Source: DATHYU01 sp033722675
GTDB lineage: Bacteria; Actinomycetota; Acidimicrobiia; Spongiisociales; UBA11373
Direction of reading: 5' to 3'
Assembly (NCBI GenBank): GCA_033722675.1
Contig: JAWVYO010000007.1
Location: 1-42,621 of the forward strand
Length of the DNA: 42,621 bases
In this document: positions 38,545 to 42,621 of the stretch, in pieces
How the letters are laid out: each line of letters opens with the position of its first letter
Numbering within the stretch: position 1 is the first letter of the stretch
Program-made: the position numbers and the translations under genes
Notes under the pieces: model-generated
Database searches by the model: none
What the model was told of the DNA's origin: nothing
The model's input: the letters and a program-made list of their open reading frames with translations, nothing else

Positions 38545-39439
38545 CCGGCGCCGACACAGCGCGGCCGGCGTCGGCCGGAGGCTGCGCGCCCGGATCGAGG
38601 AGATCGTCGGTCGCAGGGTGGTCTCGACGAGGTGCGGTGCGTCGGCCGGCACCTCGCTGGCGGAGCGGTGGCTCGTGTTGCTCGACACCGGCGAGACCGT
38701 TTTCGTCAAGGTGGGCGACGACGCCGCCTCCCGGTGGGAGGTGCGCAACGAGGTGGTCGTGTTGCGCGAGGTCGACGATTCGCTCTTCCCCGCCCTCCTC
38801 GGGTTCGACGACCATCCCATCAAGCCGCTGATGGTCGTGGAGGACCTGACGGACTCGTTCTGGCCGCCTCCCTGGCGTCCCGGGGATCCGGAGCTCGTCG
38901 AGGACGCGCTCGAACGGATCGCGGCGACGCCGCCCCCGCAGGGACTCCGCACCGTGATCGAGCGGCCCGACCTCGTCGGCGGCTGGGCGCGGGTCGCCGA
39001 GGATCCCGCGCCCCTCGTGGGGACGGGTCTCGTCTCTGAGGCGTGGCTGGAACGCTGCCTCGAGCCGCTGGCGCGGGCCGCCGCCGGTGCCCCCGTCGCC
39101 GGCGACCGGCTCGTCCACCTCGACGTGCGCGGCGGCAACGTCTGCTTCGTGGGATCGCGAGTGGTGGTGGTCGACTGGGCGAACGCAGCAATCGGGCATC
39201 CCGGCCTCGACCGGGCCTTCTGGCGGATCGGACTGGCCGCAGAGGGCGGTCCGGGGCCGCCCGACGACGTCGATCCCGGACTCGTGGCCGTTGCGACGGG
39301 CTGGTTCGCGGCCGAAGCGGGCCTCCCGCCGCGGCGGTGGGGGGGCGGCCCGATCCGGGCGTCGCAGCGGGAGCGACTCGCCGTGGCGCTGCGATGGGCC
39401 TGCCGCCTGCTCGGGGTGGAGGAACCTCCGAGCGGCTGA
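38531..39439 (+). CDS. aminoglycoside phosphotransferase-family kinase
   Basis: A 302-residue APH/choline-kinase-like protein. Nucleotide-binding part includes FVKVGDDAASRWEVRNEVVVLREV with the candidate Lys; catalytic loop HLDVRGGN gives His196, Asp198 and Asn203, and the metal Asp215 lies in VVVVDWANA. Members phosphorylate small molecules such as aminoglycosides, homoserine, choline or others; no resistance role can be claimed. Start ATG 38531 lies inside the upstream gene. The stop is five bases from the convergent small membrane gene. Confidence 0.85.
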   Translation: MPTTDRRRHSAAGVGRRLRARIEEIVGRRVVSTRCGASAGTSLAERWLVLLDTGETVFVKVGDDAASRWEVRNEVVVLREVDDSLFPALLGFDDHPIKPLMVVEDLTDSFWPPPWRPGDPELVEDALERIAATPPPQGLRTVIERPDLVGGWARVAEDPAPLVGTGLVSEAWLERCLEPLARAAAGAPVAGDRLVHLDVRGGNVCFVGSRVVVVDWANAAIGHPGLDRAFWRIGLAAEGGPGPPDDVDPGLVAVATGWFAAEAGLPPRRWGGGPIRASQRERLAVALRWACRLLGVEEPPSG

Positions 39440-39444
39440 GAGCG

Positions 39445-39651
39445 TCACGCCGTGACGATCGTGCTCGTCGTCGTGGTGGGCTGGAGGGGGATCGTGCGGC
39501 GCGGGCCACAGCTCGACACGATCGTCAGGGTCAGGAACGAGCCGACAGCGATCAGCGTGACGATGATCCGGACGGCGGGACGGCGGAAGAACGGCGGCCG
39601 CTCGGGCTCGAGCTCCCAGGGCCGTGACGGGCGATGTGGTCGGTCGTCCAT
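39445..39651 (-). CDS. small single-pass membrane protein
   Basis: A 68-residue protein with a Pro/Arg-rich N-terminal part (DDRPHRPSRPWELEPERPPFF), one hydrophobic segment (about 29-49, IIVTLIAVGSFLTLTIVSSC) and a Thr-rich end. Function unknown. It begins 14 bases after the MFS gene stop in the same direction and is probably co-transcribed with it; no good Shine-Dalgarno sequence is seen. Confidence 0.65.
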   Translation of the reverse strand: MDDRPHRPSRPWELEPERPPFFRRPAVRIIVTLIAVGSFLTLTIVSSCGPRRTIPLQPTTTTSTIVTA

Positions 39652-39665
39652 GGGGACGACACAAC

Positions 39666-41069
39666 CTACCCCGTTGCCGGCACCGCCCGGGCATCGTCGA
39701 CGGAGGTGGCGACCGGCGCGTCGGCCGGCGCGTCGGCGATCGCGTCGGGGAGGTCGCGCTCGAGATTCCGGATGCGGGGATGCATCCATCCGAGCACGCC
39801 CAGCGCGACGGTGGCCAGTCCGACGAGCACGATCATGAGTCCGATCCCACGTCCTTCGCCCACCCCGAGGAGCGTGCCGACCGTGCCTGCCAGGGTGCCG
39901 TCGGGTGCCATGAGGGGCTCGAACACGCCGTCCGCCAGGGGGCCGGTGAGGACGATCGCGAGGGGGGCGGCGATCTGGGCGAACGTGCGGCGCAGGGCGA
40001 AGACCCGTCCCTGGACGCCGGGTGCCACCTTTCGCTGCCACAGGGTCTGGCTGGCGGCGTTGACGACCGGGATGACGAGCATGAGGAGGAAGACGCCGGG
40101 GACGATCACCAGGAGCGTCGGACGGAGACCCGCGAGGGCGACGGCGAGCCCCGAGAAGGCGATGCCCCACATCGTCCCCCGCACGAGGTGCTTCGGGCCG
40201 CCCCATGCCCCGACGGCCAGGCTGCCCAGGAGCATGCCGATGCCGGCCACCGTCATCACGGTGCCCACCGTGCCCTCGGTCGTGAAGGCCAGGAGCATCG
40301 GGACGAACAGCACGTTGGCGAAGGCGAGGACGAAGTTCACGCCGGCATACACCCACAGCAGGTAGAGGAGGCCGGGGCGGGCACGCAGGTACCGCCAGCC
40401 GAGTCGGACGTCGTCGAGGATGCGGCCCGACTCGGCGGTGTCGGTTCGTTCGTGGGCGGGGAACCGGACCGAGGCGAGGGTCACCACCCCGATCACGAAG
40501 GTGATCCCGTCGGCGACGAGGATGCCACCGAGTCCGACGGTGGCGAGGAGGGCGCCGGCGATGGCGGGGGCGGCGATCATCGACAGGGCCTCGTTCGTCT
40601 GGACGAGGCCGTTCGCCCGTCCGAGGTGACGCTTCGGCACGATCATCGGAATCGCGGCGAGCCAGGCCGGCTGCTGGAAGGCGTTGGCGACGCCCCCGAC
40701 GCCGACGAGGAGGTACACGTGCCAGAGGGCGAGCGCGTCGTTGAAGTAGAGGAGGGCGACGGTCAGCGTCGCGGCCCCGGCGGCCAGGTCGGCCACGAGC
40801 ATCGTGATCCTCCGGTCCCACCGATCGACGTAGGCGCCGGCCACGGGGGACAGGAGCGTGGCCGGGAGGGCCATGAGGAGCGACACGATCGACAGGGCCG
40901 TGACCGAGCCCGTTTCGAGGTAGGTCCAGACGATGAGCCCGAACATCGTGAGCCCGGTGCCGACCACCGAGACGAGCTGTCCGAACCAGACGATGAAGAA
41001 GCGTCGCATCGAGGTCGTGTCCGTGGCGGTCCGGGGGGTCACTGGCTGGGCTCCGATCGAGTGTGACAT
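39666..41069 (-). CDS. MFS transporter, probable drug/metabolite exporter
   Basis: A 467-residue major facilitator with about twelve transmembrane helices. Seen: RRFFIVWFGQLVSVVGTGLTMFGLIVWTY, the A-loop SPVAGAYVDRWDRRITMLV typical of EntS/MefA-type exporters, and AFQQPAWLAAIPMIVPKRHLGRANGL. Such proteins export macrolides, siderophores or other small molecules by proton antiport. ATG 41069 lies within the operator array, about nine bases after the predicted transcription start; an inner ATG at 41009 is a possible alternative. A repressor binding TGAYRTCA should control it. Confidence 0.9.
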   Translation of the reverse strand: MSHSIGAQPVTPRTATDTTSMRRFFIVWFGQLVSVVGTGLTMFGLIVWTYLETGSVTALSIVSLLMALPATLLSPVAGAYVDRWDRRITMLVADLAAGAATLTVALLYFNDALALWHVYLLVGVGGVANAFQQPAWLAAIPMIVPKRHLGRANGLVQTNEALSMIAAPAIAGALLATVGLGGILVADGITFVIGVVTLASVRFPAHERTDTAESGRILDDVRLGWRYLRARPGLLYLLWVYAGVNFVLAFANVLFVPMLLAFTTEGTVGTVMTVAGIGMLLGSLAVGAWGGPKHLVRGTMWGIAFSGLAVALAGLRPTLLVIVPGVFLLMLVIPVVNAASQTLWQRKVAPGVQGRVFALRRTFAQIAAPLAIVLTGPLADGVFEPLMAPDGTLAGTVGTLLGVGEGRGIGLMIVLVGLATVALGVLGWMHPRIRNLERDLPDAIADAPADAPVATSVDDARAVPATG

Positions 41070-41093
41070 CGTGATGATGTCACAATGATGTCA
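41064..41093 (-). promoter_or_regulatory. operator array of TGAYRTCA boxes at the MFS promoter
   Basis: Plus-strand TGACATCG (41064), TGATGTCA (41075) and TGATGTCA (41086) start exactly 11 bases apart, covering the -10 box and the start codon. Box and spacing match the array at 33886-33915. Confidence 0.75.
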
Positions 41094-41114
41094 TATCGGT
41101 CTGGTGGCTGTCAA
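41085..41114 (-). promoter_or_regulatory. promoter of the MFS gene
   Basis: Minus strand TTGACA (41114-41109), 18-base spacer, CATCAT (41090-41085). It has the same two hexamers as the ribbon-helix-helix promoter at 33877-33905. Confidence 0.65.
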
Positions 41115-41150
41115 CCGGACGGAGCCGATGGTCGGTTCGGCCCCGTCCGG
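41115..41150 (-). terminator. hairpin between the ArsR operon and the MFS promoter
   Basis: CCGGACGG (41115-41122) pairs with CCGTCCGG (41143-41150), with a smaller CCGA/TCGG stem inside. It follows the minus-strand small basic gene and could end that transcript before the MFS promoter. No T-run. Confidence 0.45.
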
Positions 41151-41177
41151 TCGGTGCGTGGCGCCCGGAGGGAAGCG

Positions 41178-41369
41178 TCAGGCGCAGGGGTCGGTGGCGG
41201 TGCGGCGTCGCCCGTGGGCCAGTCGTTCGCCGAGGGCGACGAGGGCGTGGCCCAGGGTCGCGCGGACAGGACGGTGGGGGGCCGCCCGACTGCGTCGCAG
41301 GGCCCGCTCATCGCTCAACGAGCGAGCGTGGATGCGGGCGGTCTCGAAGGCGTGGGGTCCGGTTTGCAT
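41178..41369 (-). CDS. small basic protein downstream of the ArsR regulator
   Basis: A 63-residue Arg/Ala/His-rich protein (MQTGPHAFETARIHARSLSD ... ALVALGERLAHGRRR). Its ATG is preceded by AGAGGAG with good spacing, overlapping the regulator's stop region 11 bases away, so co-translation with the regulator is likely. An amphipathic helix (GHALVALGERLAHG) is visible near the C-terminus. Function unknown. Confidence 0.65.
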   Translation of the reverse strand: MQTGPHAFETARIHARSLSDERALRRSRAAPHRPVRATLGHALVALGERLAHGRRRTATDPCA

Positions 41370-41380
41370 GGTGGCTCCTC

Positions 41381-42433
41381 TCAGGACAGGTATCGGTCGA
41401 GTAGGTCGGTGGCCTCGGGCACGGCGCCGGTGCGAAGGCTGTACTCCTTGTCGTCGTCGACGACCACCCGGACGAGGCCGGCGGTTCGCAGCGTTCGGAG
41501 GTGGTGGAAGACGGTGGATTTCGCGAGGTCGAGGCGGGCGGTGAGCTCCTTCAGCGTCGCAGGGCCCTCGGCGAGGATGCGGAGGATCCGCAGTCGACGC
41601 TCGTCGCCGAGCGCCTTGAAGAGGTCGACCAGGTGCATCGGCGGAGCGTCGGGGTCGGCGTCGAGGTGTTCGTCGGACACCGGGTAGACGAACGCCTTGC
41701 GACCCTCGCGTTCGGTGATGACCACCCACGGGTGGATGGCCACCGACGGCACGAGGACCGCGGTGTGGACGTCGGGACCGGGCGTGAACGTCACGCCGTT
41801 CGTGGCCTGTTCGACGATGTCTGCGGTCGCGAGGCGCCCGGCGAGGCTCCGTTTCTCCTCGGCGTCCCGTTCGAGGGTTGCCACGACGTCCTGGCCTCCG
41901 TGGAAGACGGCCTCGTCGAACCTCCGCATGACCGCGACGCGATCGTCACGAAGGGCCGCCGTGTCCTCCTCCAGGAGGCGGCGGAGACCGGACGGCAGCG
42001 TCGTCCCGCACGCCGCTTCGAGGCGGTCCAGCGCCTCGTTCTCGCCCTTCGCGGCCGCCTCGACCTCCTCCTCGGGCGCCCGGTGGAGGAGGAGCTTCAG
42101 GGTTTCGCGGCGGACCTCGACGGGGTCCAGTGACGCCATCCGGTCGATGAAGTCGTCCACCGACTCGCCGTCGCGGGGATCTCTACCGAAGGCGAGCCAC
42201 ACGTCGGCGCCGTCGCCGGAGAGCCGGATGTCGTCGAGCAGGTCGATGGGCAGGGCGGCTTCGGCGGCGTCCACCCAGGCCTGACGGCGCGGATCGGAAA
42301 CCGCGCTCTCGTCTTCGACGTCGGCCGCCAGGGCGAAGAGGGAGGCCACGAGCTCGGCCGCAGGCGAGACGATCACCTCGACGGTGGTCGTCCGTCCGGT
42401 GTCGGTGTAGTCGCGGATCCGGGGGGTGGTCAC
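41381..42433 (-). CDS. ArsR-type winged-helix transcriptional regulator
   Basis: A 350-residue regulator. The C-terminal 85 residues are an ArsR winged helix: LFKALGDERRLRILRILAEGPATLKELTARLDLAKSTVFHHLRTLRTAGLV. The first 260 residues are acidic and unrecognised and may be a sensor. GTG 42433 is chosen: CAGGAG lies at 42448-42443 and a near-perfect promoter upstream predicts a start near 42470. The longer frame from 42505 would begin in the -35 box and is rejected. A palindrome over the -10 box suggests autoregulation. Divergent from dnaE2. Confidence 0.85.
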   Translation of the reverse strand: MTTPRIRDYTDTGRTTTVEVIVSPAAELVASLFALAADVEDESAVSDPRRQAWVDAAEAALPIDLLDDIRLSGDGADVWLAFGRDPRDGESVDDFIDRMASLDPVEVRRETLKLLLHRAPEEEVEAAAKGENEALDRLEAACGTTLPSGLRRLLEEDTAALRDDRVAVMRRFDEAVFHGGQDVVATLERDAEEKRSLAGRLATADIVEQATNGVTFTPGPDVHTAVLVPSVAIHPWVVITEREGRKAFVYPVSDEHLDADPDAPPMHLVDLFKALGDERRLRILRILAEGPATLKELTARLDLAKSTVFHHLRTLRTAGLVRVVVDDDKEYSLRTGAVPEATDLLDRYLS

Positions 42434-42462
42434 CTGAATTCGACTCCTGTCGTGTCGAGTAG

Positions 42463-42478
42463 TTCGATCAATATCGAA
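42463..42478 (-). promoter_or_regulatory. palindromic operator TTCGAT-CAAT-ATCGAA
   Basis: Perfect inverted repeat at 42463-42478 covering the predicted start and the edge of the -10 box of the ArsR-type gene. The half-sites recur at 42507-42512, 42523-42528 and 42539-42544. Confidence 0.7.
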
Positions 42479-42505
42479 TATACGACGATGATCGGATGCT
42501 GTCAA
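42477..42505 (-). promoter_or_regulatory. strong sigma-A promoter of the ArsR-type gene
   Basis: Minus strand TTGACA (42505-42500), 17-base spacer, TATATT (42482-42477): six of six for -35 and five of six for -10. The best promoter in the window; it likely needs a repressor. Confidence 0.88.
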
Positions 42506-42527
42506 GATCGAATTCGAATCACATCGA

Positions 42528-42543
42528 ACGAACAGGTGTTCGA
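42528..42543 (+). promoter_or_regulatory. LexA-type SOS box of dnaE2
   Basis: ACGAACAGGTGTTCGA matches TCGAAC-N4-GTTCGA at all but the first base. It lies 24 bases before the dnaE2 ATG and nine bases before a -10 box. Confidence 0.85.
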
Positions 42544-42552
42544 TTCATCGGC

Positions 42553-42558
42553 TAGATT
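42553..42558 (+). promoter_or_regulatory. -10 box TAGATT of dnaE2
   Basis: TAGATT ends nine bases before ATG 42568 with no Shine-Dalgarno sequence, suggesting a leaderless or nearly leaderless transcript. Confidence 0.55.
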
Positions 42559-42567
42559 CTCCGATCC

Positions 42568-42621
42568 ATGCCGCGGTACGCCGAACTCCACTGCCACACC
42601 AACCACTCGTTCCTCGACGGC
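42568..42621 (+). CDS. dnaE2: error-prone DNA polymerase DnaE2, N-terminal fragment
   Basis: Only 18 codons are inside the window: MPRYAELHCHTNHSFLDG. This is the start of the PHP domain of C-family polymerases; the YAELHCHTN-SFLDG form is typical of DnaE2, while replicative DnaE1 usually begins with HLHVHTEYSMLDG. The SOS box directly upstream supports DnaE2. It would supply the polymerase activity for the ImuA-ImuB mutasome encoded at 12.9-14.9 kb. Confidence 0.85.
   Translation, partial: MPRYAELHCHTNHSFLDG

Noticed and set aside
41104..41544. Plus-strand frame opposite the small basic gene
   Set aside because: Arg/Pro-rich translation without family resemblance; the minus-strand frame has a strong ribosome-binding site and operon context.
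42434..42505. In-frame ATG at 42505 as start of the ArsR-type regulator
   Set aside because: It lies in the -35 box of a near-consensus promoter whose start is near 42470, downstream of that ATG.

Overview
High-GC chromosomal window (42.6 kb) from an actinobacterium, most likely of the class Acidimicrobiia; this is judged from the flavour of the proteins and cannot be proved from the window. Supporting points are the very high GC with strong G/C third positions, an F420-type luciferase-like oxidoreductase, ImuA/ImuB/DnaE2-type mutagenesis genes with actinobacterial LexA-type boxes (TCGAAC-N4-GTTCGA), and many start codons lying 6-10 bases after a TANNNT -10 box, as in leaderless actinobacterial mRNAs. 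No tRNA, rRNA, CRISPR, insertion sequence or prophage was seen. It reads as an ordinary, densely packed chromosome.

Layout. 1-5.7 kb is a translation/RNA cluster (tail of an acidic protein, infB, DUF503, rbfA, nrnA, truB, ribF), nearly all with 1-4 base overlaps. 5.7-9.9 kb holds a secreted GYSKG esterase-like protein, a cyclase-ATPase-TPR signalling protein and a RidA protein. 9.9-12.8 kb is rpsO-pnp with its own promoter and hairpins. 12.8-14.9 kb is imuA-imuB behind a perfect SOS box. 15-22.7 kb holds DinB-like, aminotransferase, methyltransferase, PPOx-fold, acyltransferase, enoyl-CoA hydratase, YcaQ/AlkX glycosylase, MscS channel and SDR genes. 22.7-27 kb is a tight operon with a 5-formyl-THF cyclo-ligase/phosphohexomutase fusion, a protein kinase and two membrane proteins. 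27-29.4 kb has SufE divergent from a sulfurtransferase, then YbaK and DUF1269 proteins.

29.4-33.8 kb (minus strand) is a thiamine salvage operon: a TPP riboswitch leads thiamine pyrophosphokinase and the ThiB-ThiP-ThiQ importer. 33.9-41.1 kb begins with a ribbon-helix-helix protein plus a DUF4097 repeat protein and ends with an MFS exporter. The promoters at the two ends carry the same array of TGAYRTCA boxes at 11-base pitch, suggesting one small regulon. 41.2-42.6 kb has an ArsR-type autoregulator and a small basic protein, divergent from the first codons of dnaE2, which has its own SOS box.

How the genes work together. imuA-imuB (12.9 kb) and dnaE2 (42.6 kb) are the parts of one damage-induced translesion mutasome, split over about 30 kb but joined by LexA-type boxes. 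The YcaQ-type crosslink glycosylase is constitutive-looking. The thiamine operon is a closed feedback loop: TPP shuts off import and pyrophosphorylation. Several starts were set by promoter or Shine-Dalgarno evidence rather than by the longest frame (TPK, the ArsR regulator, imuA, pnp and the membrane protein at 25.8 kb).
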